Assembly (NCBI GenBank): GCA_031272515.1
Contig: JAISTR010000036.1
Coordinates: 1 to 64,000 of the forward strand
Direction: 5' to 3'
Length of the DNA stretch: 64,000 nucleotides
From: Erysipelotrichaceae bacterium
Lineage (GTDB): Bacteria > Bacillota_I > Bacilli_A > Erysipelotrichales > Erysipelotrichaceae
Part shown: positions 24,114 through 32,968 of the stretch, piece after piece
Layout of the letters: each line of letters starts with the position of its first letter
Numbering within the stretch: the first letter of the stretch is position 1
Notes under the pieces: model-generated
What the model was told of the DNA's origin: nothing
Seen by the model: only the letters and a program-made list of their open reading frames with translations
The model's database searches: none
Made by a program: the position numbers and the translations under genes

Positions 24114-24974
24114 ATGAAGATTTTCTTCAGTGATGTCGATCATACCTTTATCAGCCATGAAGCCCCCTTGCCGCCCGTCAACCGCAAAGCCATGCGGGAG
24201 GTAGAAAAAAGGGGGCACCGGCTGGTTTTTGTGACCGGCCGCGCCTACAGTGAGTTCAAGGAACTGCAGAAGCAGTACCGTCTAAGAAATGATGTAATCT
24301 ATTGCAATGGTGCCGGCATATGCTACTATGGCGAAAAACCGCAGGTCATCCAGGGGATCACCTTAGCGCAGCTGATGGCGGCATTGGAAATGCTGGATCA
24401 AAGCCAGGCACTCTATATGGTCAACACCGCAGACGGTGATGTCATGCGGCCGCTGGAGAGTTTTCAAACCAAGCTGGATGAACTCGAGGATCATCTGAGC
24501 AAGGAAGTCCCGCCCCGGCCTATGAAGTTTATCGACCACATCCAACATGAAACCCGCAATGCGATTTTCACAGATGATGTCAAGACCTGGTTTCTGGAGC
24601 ATCCAGAGACGGTGATCGTCAAGCTTCTGGTCTATACCTTCGACTACCAGGCGATGTATAGCTTGCAGCCACAGCTGGATGCAATCGGCCTGCACGGCTA
24701 CTTCTCATTCGCGGTTGCCTTCGAGATCACCCACCAGAAGGCCAACAAAGGGGAGGCTTTGCGCTATTACTGCCAGGACTTGCCGGTGGAGAAGACCTAT
24801 GGGTTTGGTGATATGGAAAACGACCTGCCGATGCTGGAGGCAGCGGATGTCGGCATCGCGGTTAGCAATGGTGCCCAAGGGCTGAAAGCAAGGGCGGATG
24901 AAGTCATCGGTGAATGCAGTGAGGGAGCGGTCGGAGCCTATATCCTTAAGGAGATAGCCGACAGTTCGGATTGA
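24114..24974 (+). CDS. HAD-superfamily Cof-type phosphatase
   Basis: A 286-residue Cof/SPP-type HAD phosphatase, class IIB, which acts on sugar phosphates or similar. Motif I is DVDHTF at residues 7-12 (His replacing the usual Gly), motif II VTGRAYSEF, motif III is the Lys in HQKANKGEAL and motif IV GFGDMENDLPML. No SD is visible: the ATG follows the rpmF terminator by about 8 nt, so expression probably depends on readthrough and re-initiation. A terminator follows at 25001. Confidence 0.88.
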   Translation: MKIFFSDVDHTFISHEAPLPPVNRKAMREVEKRGHRLVFVTGRAYSEFKELQKQYRLRNDVIYCNGAGICYYGEKPQVIQGITLAQLMAALEMLDQSQALYMVNTADGDVMRPLESFQTKLDELEDHLSKEVPPRPMKFIDHIQHETRNAIFTDDVKTWFLEHPETVIVKLLVYTFDYQAMYSLQPQLDAIGLHGYFSFAVAFEITHQKANKGEALRYYCQDLPVEKTYGFGDMENDLPMLEAADVGIAVSNGAQGLKARADEVIGECSEGAVGAYILKEIADSSD

Positions 24975-25000
24975 AAATGTGAATTTAACAGATTAAAGGA

Positions 25001-25024
25001 GAGAGGCAAAACCTCTTTTTTTTT
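25001..25024 (+). terminator. terminator after HAD gene
   Basis: GAGAGG-CAAAA-CCTCT followed by TTTTTTT. Confidence 0.8.
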
Positions 25025-25158
25025 AGGCTTTCCAAAGGGAAAGCTTTTAATTTTGGGAATCTTGTCAACGGTGAAAAAAAGGGGAGGTCAAAGTGCTTTA
25101 AAATGCGGCTGACACCGAAAAAAAGTCCCAATTGTGAAGAAAATTTCATCTAAAACTC

Positions 25159-25187
25159 TTTACAAAAGTTGCCAGATTGATTATGAT
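25159..25187 (+). promoter_or_regulatory. mra/dcw cluster promoter
   Basis: TTTACA at 25159-25164, a 17-nt spacer and TATGAT at 25182-25187. Transcription would start about 25194, inside the MraZ-box array. Confidence 0.75.
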
Positions 25188-25224
25188 GGTGGTGCAAAGT
25201 GGTGCAGAAAGGTGAAAAGTGGTG
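25185..25224 (+). promoter_or_regulatory. MraZ-box array
   Basis: Four tandem 10-bp units, GATGGTGGTG, CAAAGTGGTG, CAGAAAGGTG and AAAAGTGGTG, overlap the -10 and start site. Mycoplasma MraZ binds AAAGTGK repeats at this spacing, so MraZ autoregulation is likely. Confidence 0.8.
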
Positions 25225-25230
25225 AATCTC

Positions 25231-25662
25231 ATGTTGATGGGAACCTACCAACAAAAGATTGATGCCAAACACCGGATATTCGTCCCGGCCAAGTTCCGGG
25301 AAGAACTGGGTGACATCATCATCGCTGCCAAAACCGGGGACTGCATCAGTTTGTTTCGGGAGGATACTTTCCAAAGCTATGCAGAGGAACTGCTGGGCAA
25401 TCTGCCCAAGCAGGACAAGCGGACCCGGCAATTGAGCCGGACGATCTATGCGAACGCCATCCGCTGTGAAGTGGACAAGCAAGGACGAATCCTGCTGTCT
25501 GCCGATCAGGCGGCACGGGCGAAGCTGGATCGGGATTGCGTCGTCATCGGTGTCGATGGCCGCGCGGAAATCTGGTCCAAGCAAGTCTGGGAAGAATACG
25601 ATGCCTCGGCATCCGATAACTTCGAGGACCTCGCCAGCGATTTGGCTAAAGAGTATCTGTAA
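25231..25662 (+). CDS. mraZ: transcriptional regulator MraZ
   Basis: MraZ is the DNA-binding regulator at the head of the cell-wall/division cluster. The 143-residue protein contains two SpoVT/AbrB-like swapped hairpins: MLMGTYQQKIDAKHRIFVP at the start and CEVDKQGRILLSADQA in the middle. Start at 25231 gives the canonical MLMGTY N-terminus; GTG codons at 25219 would extend it into the operator repeats. Its stop overlaps the rsmH start (TAATG). The repeats directly upstream match what is known of MraZ targets. Confidence 0.95.
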   Translation: MLMGTYQQKIDAKHRIFVPAKFREELGDIIIAAKTGDCISLFREDTFQSYAEELLGNLPKQDKRTRQLSRTIYANAIRCEVDKQGRILLSADQAARAKLDRDCVVIGVDGRAEIWSKQVWEEYDASASDNFEDLASDLAKEYL

Positions 25663-26627
25663 TGGGAAAACACGAGAGTGTAAGTGTAATGGGATTACAC
25701 GAAAGTGTTCTTTGTCAAGAAGCAGTAGACGGACTGAGCGTGAAAGCGCAGGGAATCTATGTAGATGGAACCCTGGGCCGCGCCGGTCACAGCAAAGCTA
25801 TTCTCAGGAGGTGTGATGATTGCTTCCTTTACGGGATTGACAAGGATCCCTATGCCCTCAGGGATTCTTGTCAGATCCTCGATAAATTCACCGGACGGTT
25901 CAAACTGCTCCGGGGGGATTTCAGAGAAATGAAAAGCTTGCTGGCAGACGAGGGTGTGTGCAAGGTGGATGGAATACTCTTGGATTTAGGAGTCTCATCA
26001 CCGCAGTTCGATGATCCGGACCGCGGTTTCAGCTACCACAGCGAGGCGCGCTTGGATATGCGCATGGATCTTAGTCAGGATCTGGACGCTGAGGAAGTGA
26101 TAAACACATACACACAAAATCAACTGCAGGAAATCTTCTCCCGTTATGGAGAAGAGCCTTATAGTAAGACGATTGCCAAGGCAATCGTAGAATCCAGGGC
26201 AACAAAACCGCTTATCACAACCCTGGATTTGGTGAATCTAATTCGCCAAACCCTGCCTGATCGGGTGCTCTCCCAAAAGGGACACCCGGCCCGGAGAGTA
26301 TTTCAAGCCCTGCGCATCGAAGTAAACGGTGAGCTGGAGGCCTTGAAAGAAATCTTAAAAGAAGGTCCGAAGCTGTTGAAGGACGGCGGCAGGATGGTCA
26401 TCATAACCTTTCATTCATTGGAAGACAGGATGGTCAAACAAGCGTTTCAGACTTGCTCTAAGCCGGAAACGGTGGACAAACGCATCCCTTTGAGGGACAG
26501 CGAAATGTTACAGAGCGGATACCGGGTGGTCAACCGCAAGCCGATTACAGCCAGTGAGGCTGAAATCGCCAACAACCGCCGGGCCCGCAGTGCCAAGTTA
26601 CGTATATTGGAAAAAAAGGAGGTGTAA
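25662..26627 (+). CDS. rsmH: 16S rRNA m4C1402 methyltransferase
   Basis: RsmH (MraW) N4-methylates C1402 of 16S rRNA. The 321-residue protein shows the SAM motif VDGTLGRAGHS, LDLGVSSPQFDDPDRGFSY and the C-terminal RPITASE-like KPITASEAEIANNRRARSAKLR. The N-terminus is odd: MGKHESVSV is followed by MGLHESVLC, from a 27-bp tandem duplication. The second copy (start 25689) is the canonical beginning, so the first may be an added start. Confidence 0.96.
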   Translation: MGKHESVSVMGLHESVLCQEAVDGLSVKAQGIYVDGTLGRAGHSKAILRRCDDCFLYGIDKDPYALRDSCQILDKFTGRFKLLRGDFREMKSLLADEGVCKVDGILLDLGVSSPQFDDPDRGFSYHSEARLDMRMDLSQDLDAEEVINTYTQNQLQEIFSRYGEEPYSKTIAKAIVESRATKPLITTLDLVNLIRQTLPDRVLSQKGHPARRVFQALRIEVNGELEALKEILKEGPKLLKDGGRMVIITFHSLEDRMVKQAFQTCSKPETVDKRIPLRDSEMLQSGYRVVNRKPITASEAEIANNRRARSAKLRILEKKEV

Positions 26628-26630
26628 CCC

Positions 26631-26936
26631 ATGGCAGTCAAAAGAATCAAGCGCAGAAAAAAAGTGAAAGTGCTTGAATTTGTCAGTCTCGCAGTGTTTG
26701 GACTCGCTTTAGGCGGTTACATTCTCTGCGCTGTCTTCCTGCACGCCAAAAACGTGCAGATGAGCAAGGAAATTCAAGCAATCAACGCCCAAATTACCGC
26801 GCTGTCATCCAGCAATGAGCAGCTGAAGATTGATATCCAGCACGAACTGTCCAAGGCGAATGCCATCCAGTTGGCTTCCGACGGCGGCATGACCCAGGAC
26901 CAAAACAACGTGGTCTATATCAATGAAGAAGAATAA
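26631..26936 (+). CDS. ftsL: FtsL-like division protein
   Basis: A 101-residue bitopic protein. A very basic N-terminus (MAVKRIKRRKKVKV) precedes one membrane helix (about 17-38) and a coiled coil (about 40-80), the layout of FtsL/DivIC proteins that join FtsB and DivIB at the septum. Sequence identity in this family is low, so position between rsmH and the PBP gene is the main support. The last 14 nt overlap the PBP start. Confidence 0.8.
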   Translation: MAVKRIKRRKKVKVLEFVSLAVFGLALGGYILCAVFLHAKNVQMSKEIQAINAQITALSSSNEQLKIDIQHELSKANAIQLASDGGMTQDQNNVVYINEEE

Positions 26937-29103
26937 GCTCAAAAGACAAAACCGGCTCATCAAGGCATCACTGATCCTGGTTGTGCTGGTTTTTTCATTG
27001 TTGTTTGCCAATGTATGTGCGGCCAGTATCTACCACATCCATCTGCGCTCCAACACCGATATCTCCCTGTATGCCCTCAATGCCAACACCACCAAGGTGA
27101 CGCTGTACGGGGCCCGGGGAACCATCTATGACGCGAAAAACAACGTGATCTCCCAGGACATCACGACCTATAAAATCTACGCGATTTTAAGCGAGGACCG
27201 CAAGGATGCCAAGGGCAACCCCGCCTACGTTGCCGATACCTATGCCACCGCCGAAGCACTTTCGCCGCTTTTGCGCATGAGTGTGGAGGAGCTGATGGTC
27301 TATCTGACCAAGGAGAATGTCTATCAGGTGGAATTGGGAAGCAAGGGCTCCAACCTGTCTTTGGAGACCAAAAAGGCGATTGAGGATCTGCATCTGCCGG
27401 GCATCGGCTTTATCCAGACCTCGTCCCGCGACTATCCGATGGGCGCCTTTTCCTCGCACATCATCGGCTTCACCACCAAAAACGACGATAATGTCCAGGT
27501 GGGACAGATGGGTTTGGAAGCGGTCTTTGATGACTACCTGCAATCCGAAAACGGCTACCATACCTTTCAGGCCGACAAATATGGCAATCAGCTGCCGGGT
27601 TTGGCAGACACCATCGTCTCGCCCACAAACGGCGCTGACCTCTACCTGACCCTCAACAAGGAAATCCAGGAAGCCCTGGATCAGTCCTTTGCGATGTCGA
27701 TGGAGAAATTCAACACTACCCAGGTCTGGGGAATTGTGATGGAGGTCGACACCGGCAAAATCCTGGCCATCGGCTCCTATCCGACCTTTGACCCGGCTAT
27801 CCGTGATATCGAGGACTATCAGTCGCTGCCTTTGCAGTATGCCTATGAACCGGGCTCGACGATGAAGACCTTTACCTATGCCGCCGCCATTGACAGCGGC
27901 GTCTATGACGGCTCGGCGACCTTTGACTCCTCGGTGTTCTACATGAGCACCAACGGCAATGAGCCGGCCAAGGGCAATGAGAACAGCTATGTGGAGGTGC
28001 TCTACAATGCCTCCCACCGCAACTGGGGCTGGATTGACTATGATACCGGTTTCCGCTATTCCTCCAACGTCGGCATCGCCAATCTGCTGACTTCCCGGCT
28101 TTCCACCGAAACCTTTGAAGCCTACCTGGAAAAGTTCGGTTTCTTCAGCAAGGTCAATGTCGATGGGCTTTCCGAAGCTGCCGGCTACAAGAACTTCCGC
28201 TGGCCCTTTGAAAAACTGACCCTCGGTTATGGCCAGGGCTCGGCGGTCACCGCGATTCAGATGGTGCGCGCCTATGCCGCCATCCTTAATGACGGGGTGA
28301 TGGTGCAGCCGTATCTGGTGCAGGCCATCAAGGACCATGATACCGGTGAAGTGCTCTACCAGGCTGAGACCACGGTATTGGGACAGCCGGTTTCCACGGA
28401 AACGGCTTTACAGATGCAAAAGCTGATGAGCGATGTCGTCAATACCGAAGACGGCACCGGCCGCTATTATAAAATCGACGAAGTCGACATCATTGCCAAA
28501 ACCGGGACCGCACAGGTCTACCGCAACGGGACCTATGACAACGGCATCGTCATCTCTTCCATCGCCATTGGCTTGCCGGCTGATGATCCGAAAATTGTGA
28601 TTTACTACGCGTTTGAAAGCGATTATGTATACAATGAGCTGCACATGCAGACAGAACCGGTCCAGTACCTGATTTACCGCGTCGCCCAGCAGTACTCGCT
28701 TTTGTCAAGCACGGCGGTCGAGGACAGTGAAGACGTCATGTATCGCGACATCTCCAAGATCACCATGCCCTCCCTGGTAAACCATACCGTCGGCTATGCT
28801 GCCAGCCAGCTCTCCGGCTTTGATGGCAAGATCATTACCCTGGGCAGCGGCAATCAGATTATCCGCCAGTATCCCCAGGCCGGTCAGACGGTCTTGAGTT
28901 CCCAGATTATTATCCTGAAAACCGATTACGGCGACAATGTGATGCCGGATATGTACAACTGGACCATCAAGGAAATCAATGCCTTCTGGCAGGTCAGCGG
29001 GCAGGAGATTGTCGTCTATGGGCAGGGCCAGGTCAAAAGCCAGAACATTCCGGCAGCGACCATTCTCAAACCGGAAGATGTCATTGAGGTCGTGCTGGAA
29101 TAA
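26923..29103 (+). CDS. class B penicillin-binding protein with PASTA domains
   Basis: A 726-residue septal-type transpeptidase (PBP2B/FtsI/SpoVD group) that cross-links peptidoglycan. It has a short cytoplasmic segment, one membrane helix (about 10-30), a dimerisation domain, and the transpeptidase domain with SxxK at Ser312 (GSTMK), SxN at 380-382 (SSN) and KTG at 526-528 (KTGTAQ). One PASTA domain follows around 620-675 (ITMPSLVNHTVGYA onwards) and a second, weaker one ends the protein (VMPDMYNWTIKEIN). Only one such gene is in the cluster, so whether it serves division or sporulation cannot be read here. Confidence 0.93.
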   Translation: MKKNKLKRQNRLIKASLILVVLVFSLLFANVCAASIYHIHLRSNTDISLYALNANTTKVTLYGARGTIYDAKNNVISQDITTYKIYAILSEDRKDAKGNPAYVADTYATAEALSPLLRMSVEELMVYLTKENVYQVELGSKGSNLSLETKKAIEDLHLPGIGFIQTSSRDYPMGAFSSHIIGFTTKNDDNVQVGQMGLEAVFDDYLQSENGYHTFQADKYGNQLPGLADTIVSPTNGADLYLTLNKEIQEALDQSFAMSMEKFNTTQVWGIVMEVDTGKILAIGSYPTFDPAIRDIEDYQSLPLQYAYEPGSTMKTFTYAAAIDSGVYDGSATFDSSVFYMSTNGNEPAKGNENSYVEVLYNASHRNWGWIDYDTGFRYSSNVGIANLLTSRLSTETFEAYLEKFGFFSKVNVDGLSEAAGYKNFRWPFEKLTLGYGQGSAVTAIQMVRAYAAILNDGVMVQPYLVQAIKDHDTGEVLYQAETTVLGQPVSTETALQMQKLMSDVVNTEDGTGRYYKIDEVDIIAKTGTAQVYRNGTYDNGIVISSIAIGLPADDPKIVIYYAFESDYVYNELHMQTEPVQYLIYRVAQQYSLLSSTAVEDSEDVMYRDISKITMPSLVNHTVGYAASQLSGFDGKIITLGSGNQIIRQYPQAGQTVLSSQIIILKTDYGDNVMPDMYNWTIKEINAFWQVSGQEIVVYGQGQVKSQNIPAATILKPEDVIEVVLE

Positions 29104-29139
29104 TGATACAATTGGTGCAGTTAGCATTGGAGGAGACGT

Positions 29140-30096
29140 ATGACCTTGCGGTTAGGTGCCGTATTTATCGTGAGTCTGGTTGCCACCCTGATAGTGATAC
29201 CGCCTTTTATCCGGTATCTGCAGCGGATTCAGCTGTTCCAGGTAGTCAGTCAGTATTCACTGAAAGAATATCAGGAAAAAGCCAAAACCCCGATTATGGG
29301 CGGATTGGCTTTTGTCATAATCCCGTTACTGGTGATGATTGTCTTTTTTTGGCAAGAGGTTTTTACCCCGAAGCTGGTGGTTATCCTTTTGTCGTTTCTC
29401 TGCTATGGCTTTGTGGGCTTTCTCGATGACTTTCGCATCGTCGCCCAGCATGATAACAAAGGACTTTCAGTACGGCAGAAATTGTTTCTGCAGCTGATTC
29501 TGGCAATTGCCATGTATCTGATTTACCGTGAAACCATGAACTCGGACCTGTATGTTCCGCTTCTCAATATCAATCTCTACCTGGGAGCCGGCTATGCCTT
29601 TTTGATGTTCTTCATGTTTGTCGGCGCCTCCAATGCCGTCAACATCACCGATGGCATGGATGGGCTGGCCGGGGGAACCACCGTACTGGCACTGGTGCCC
29701 TTTATCTTTTTGGCCCTGCGGGCTGGGGATGAGCCGGTTGCCGGCTTTGCGCTGGCGCTGGCGGGTTCACTGCTTGGTTATCTGCGCTACAACCTCAAGC
29801 CGGCACGCATCTTTATGGGGGATACCGGCTCGCTGGCTTTGGGTGCCGCTTTGGCGGCGCTGGCGATTGTTTTGAAGCAGGAGCTTTTGTTGGCGGTCAT
29901 CGGCTTTGTCTTTGTTTATGAAACGTTCTGCGTAATTTTGCAACAAATCTGGGTGCGGGTTTTCCACAAGCGGATTTTTGCCTATACCCCGATCCATTAT
30001 GCCTTTAAATTGCGCGGCTATCGGGAAGAGGCGATTGTCGGCGGCTTTTGGCTGTTGGGACTGGTTTGTGCAATTATAGGGTTGATTCTGGCATGA
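29140..30096 (+). CDS. mraY: phospho-N-acetylmuramoyl-pentapeptide transferase
   Basis: MraY moves phospho-MurNAc-pentapeptide onto undecaprenyl phosphate, making lipid I. The 318-residue protein has about ten membrane helices, the early KAKTPIMGGLAF segment, the FLDDFR aspartates and NITDGMDGLAGG. The C-terminal HxHH-type loop appears as YTPIHYAFKLRG. A good SD (GGAGGAG) precedes the ATG. The start of murD overlaps its stop by 4 nt. Confidence 0.95.
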   Translation: MTLRLGAVFIVSLVATLIVIPPFIRYLQRIQLFQVVSQYSLKEYQEKAKTPIMGGLAFVIIPLLVMIVFFWQEVFTPKLVVILLSFLCYGFVGFLDDFRIVAQHDNKGLSVRQKLFLQLILAIAMYLIYRETMNSDLYVPLLNINLYLGAGYAFLMFFMFVGASNAVNITDGMDGLAGGTTVLALVPFIFLALRAGDEPVAGFALALAGSLLGYLRYNLKPARIFMGDTGSLALGAALAALAIVLKQELLLAVIGFVFVYETFCVILQQIWVRVFHKRIFAYTPIHYAFKLRGYREEAIVGGFWLLGLVCAIIGLILA

Positions 30097-31424
30097 AAGA
30101 GGTTTTGGTATTCGGCGGTGCCCGCAGCGGTGTGGCAGCCGCCAGGCTGTTAAGACAAAACGGCTGGTCGGTCATCATTACCGACCAGAAGGAGATTTTG
30201 GAAAAAAGGGAATTACAAGCCCTGGGCATTGAGGTGCTGGATGGCGGTCATCCGGATTCGCTGTACCGGTCTTTTGATTTGGTGGTGAAAAATCCCGGAA
30301 TCCCATACCGGCAGCCTTTGATTGCCTGGTATTTGAAAATGGGAATCGAAATAATCAGTGAACTGGAAGTGGTGATGCGCTATCGTCCCCATTATGTCTA
30401 CGGGGCCATAACCGGCACCAATGGCAAGACCACCATCACAACGCTGCTTTCACTGATGTTAAAAAAGAAGTCGGAAACGGCAGTTGCCGCCGGCAACATC
30501 GGCACACCTTTAAGTGCGGTTGCCTTACAGGACTCATCTGATACCAAACGTGACATCGCCCTGGAAATCTCCGCCTTTCAGCTGGTGGCAACACCATCGC
30601 TTAGCCCCAAGGTATCACTGATTACTAACCTGACCCCTGATCATCTGGACTACTTTGACTCGCTGGATGCTTATTACCAAGCCAAAAACCTGGTGTACCG
30701 CAATCAAAAAGGCGATGACTGGTTTCTCTATAATATCGATGACAGAAATGTTGTGGAAACGGTTTTTGATTTGCCCTGCAAAGCCGTAAGTGTGTCCCTT
30801 TTAGAAGAGGCGGACCTTTGTGGCAAAGATAATGAGGTCACCTTGTTCGGGGAGTTTCTCTTTGATGCTTCCAGGCTGCAGATTGTCGGCCTGCACAACC
30901 GCTTCAATGCGATGTGTGCGGCGGCGATGGCCGTCAAAATGGGGGTTGCCTTGGATGATATCCGCGAAGTGTTGTACAGCTTTGCCGGGGTGGAGCACCG
31001 CATAGAGTTTGTAGCTAAGCTTGACGGCGTGAAATACTACAACGATTCCAAGGGCACCAACGTCGACTCCACGATCACGGCCCTGAAGGCTTTTGATAAG
31101 CCGGTGCTGCTTTTGGCGGGCGGCTATGACAAGAAGACCGGCTTTGATGAGCTGTTTGATTATCGAGATAAAATCAAGAAACTCTATGTGTTCGGGGATA
31201 CCAAAGCACAGCTGGCAGAGCTGAAAGCGGATGCTGTAATCTGCCAGGATATGAAAGAGGCGCTGACAAGAGCGGCCAGGGATGCAAAGAGCGGTGATGT
31301 GGTCCTGTTGTCACCGGCCTGTGCCAGCTATGACCAGTTTAAAAACTACGAAGAGCGCGGCCGCCTCTTCAAGCAATATGTCAATGATTTAAAAAGAGGG
31401 CAGGATGATGGCCTTTCGCATTGA
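30093..31424 (+). CDS. murD: UDP-N-acetylmuramoylalanine--D-glutamate ligase
   Basis: MurD adds D-Glu to UDP-MurNAc-Ala. The 443-residue protein has the N-terminal Rossmann-like domain (VFGGARSGVAAARLL), the ATP loop GTNGKTT at about 108-114 and the C-terminal ligase domain with the motif YNDSKGTNVDST. Start at 30093 (ATGA overlap with mraY) is preferred to a longer in-frame ORF. Other mur ligases are not in this cluster. Confidence 0.95.
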   Translation: MKEVLVFGGARSGVAAARLLRQNGWSVIITDQKEILEKRELQALGIEVLDGGHPDSLYRSFDLVVKNPGIPYRQPLIAWYLKMGIEIISELEVVMRYRPHYVYGAITGTNGKTTITTLLSLMLKKKSETAVAAGNIGTPLSAVALQDSSDTKRDIALEISAFQLVATPSLSPKVSLITNLTPDHLDYFDSLDAYYQAKNLVYRNQKGDDWFLYNIDDRNVVETVFDLPCKAVSVSLLEEADLCGKDNEVTLFGEFLFDASRLQIVGLHNRFNAMCAAAMAVKMGVALDDIREVLYSFAGVEHRIEFVAKLDGVKYYNDSKGTNVDSTITALKAFDKPVLLLAGGYDKKTGFDELFDYRDKIKKLYVFGDTKAQLAELKADAVICQDMKEALTRAARDAKSGDVVLLSPACASYDQFKNYEERGRLFKQYVNDLKRGQDDGLSH

Positions 31425-32958
31425 CCCGCTTTGCGAGCGTTTGATTCTGGCAAATCAGCTAAATGAAGCGCAGAAGCGCGAGGTTTTGGCACCTCTGGAT
31501 GAAACCCCGTTACCGGACTCTGATTCTTTAAAGAACCTTTGTGCCCGGCTTTTAAAGGCAAAAGAGCAGGGTGAAAAGATCATGGTGGCAGGGGACTATG
31601 ATACCGATGGCATCTGTGCGACCGCGATGCTGGTGCATCTTTTGAAGCAGCTTGAAATCGAGTGCGGTTTCTATATACCCGACCGCCAGAAGGAAGGCTA
31701 TGGTCTTAGTGAAAAGACGGTACAGCTGGTATGCGAGCGCGGCTATCCCCTGATTGTCTGCGTCGACAACGGCAGCAGTGCCTTTGGGGCTTTGGCTCTG
31801 GCGGAAAGCTTGGGGATGGAAGTCTGGGTGATTGACCACCATCAGCTGGTGCCTAATCAAACCCCCAAAAACCTCCTTCATCCCAGTCAGCTGCCGGCGC
31901 GCTACGGGCATTTGTGCGGCGGCGGTCTGGTGAGCCTGGTAGTGCGAGCCTTGCGGCAAGGGATGGACCCGTTAGAGAGCGTTTTGGCCATGACGGCAAC
32001 CCTGGGGGATATGATGGAGGTGTTTGGCGAGAACCGCTGGCTGATTCAGGAAGGACTGCGGGTACTCAATGACCAGGGCTTTTTGCCCATTGGCATCTTA
32101 TTGGCGGGCAGTCAGAAACCCTACAATGATACCGACATCACCTTTTCGGTGGTGCCCAAGCTCAATTCAGTCGGTAGGCTGGGCCAGATCGATGTCAACT
32201 CCGTGGTCCGCTATCTCCTGGATGAGGATGTCGTAAGCATCCAAAGCCACGCCAAGATACTGGAGTCGCTCAACCTCAAGCGCCGCTTTCTTACAGCTGG
32301 CATCGACTGGTCGGCGGTGGTGGAAACCGGGGATTTTGTGGTGCTGGTGAATGCGGAACTACCAGAGGGCTTAAGCGGCATTGCCGCCAATCAGCTTTTA
32401 AACAAATACAAAAAACCAAGCCTGGTGCTGGCGGGCAGCCAGCAGGGCTACAAGGGCTCCGGGCGGGCACTACCATCGCAGGATTTGCATGCGGCCCTGA
32501 AACAATGCCAGGACCAGTTTTTGAATTTTGGCGGACACGCCCTGGCCTGCGGCTTTGAGCTGGCGGCTGCGCAGCTGCCAGCATTTATAGGGCAGCTCTC
32601 CACTTTAAAGATTCCATCCGCAAGCCAGCCGGACTATGATGAAATTCTGACGATTGATTCAAACCAGCTGCAGCTGGCATCGGTGCAGGCGCTTGATCTG
32701 CTGCGTCCCTTTGGCACCGGTTTTGTCAACTATCCCTTTACGATAAAAAACCTGAAGGTAAAAAGCCTCAGGGTACTCAAGGAGCGCCATTTGAAATGGG
32801 AGTTTAGCGATGGCAGCGAAGCGATCTGCTTTGGCGGGGTCAGCCATTATCAAAGCTATATCAAACAAAACACCGTGACCCTCAAGGGCCGGCTTTCGCT
32901 TTCCACTTACCGGGGGATTCAGCGGATTGTATTACAGGTGGAGGAAACGGATTTATAG
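31405..32958 (+). CDS. recJ: RecJ-like single-strand DNA exonuclease (DHH family)
   Basis: RecJ degrades single-stranded DNA 5' to 3' in recombination and repair. The 517-residue protein has the DHH phosphoesterase motifs GDYDTDGICATAM (about 62-74), CVDNGSS and IDHHQ, then DHHA1 with a GGHALACGFEL motif and the C-terminal OB-fold (LKVKSLRVLKERHLKWEF). It is at the short end for RecJ. It overlaps murD by 20 nt, an unusual place for recJ: murG or ftsW would be expected here. A dedicated role distinct from a full-length RecJ elsewhere is possible. Confidence 0.88.
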   Translation: MMAFRIDPLCERLILANQLNEAQKREVLAPLDETPLPDSDSLKNLCARLLKAKEQGEKIMVAGDYDTDGICATAMLVHLLKQLEIECGFYIPDRQKEGYGLSEKTVQLVCERGYPLIVCVDNGSSAFGALALAESLGMEVWVIDHHQLVPNQTPKNLLHPSQLPARYGHLCGGGLVSLVVRALRQGMDPLESVLAMTATLGDMMEVFGENRWLIQEGLRVLNDQGFLPIGILLAGSQKPYNDTDITFSVVPKLNSVGRLGQIDVNSVVRYLLDEDVVSIQSHAKILESLNLKRRFLTAGIDWSAVVETGDFVVLVNAELPEGLSGIAANQLLNKYKKPSLVLAGSQQGYKGSGRALPSQDLHAALKQCQDQFLNFGGHALACGFELAAAQLPAFIGQLSTLKIPSASQPDYDEILTIDSNQLQLASVQALDLLRPFGTGFVNYPFTIKNLKVKSLRVLKERHLKWEFSDGSEAICFGGVSHYQSYIKQNTVTLKGRLSLSTYRGIQRIVLQVEETDL

Positions 32959-32968
32959 TTAATTTGTT

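Noticed and set aside
25062-25104. TTGTCA/TAAAAT as mraZ promoter
   Set aside because: Spacing of 31 nt is too long; TTTACA-17-TATGAT downstream is much better.
27187-28338. 383-codon minus-strand ORF inside the PBP gene
   Set aside because: Shadow frame; the PBP active-site motifs on the plus strand are complete.
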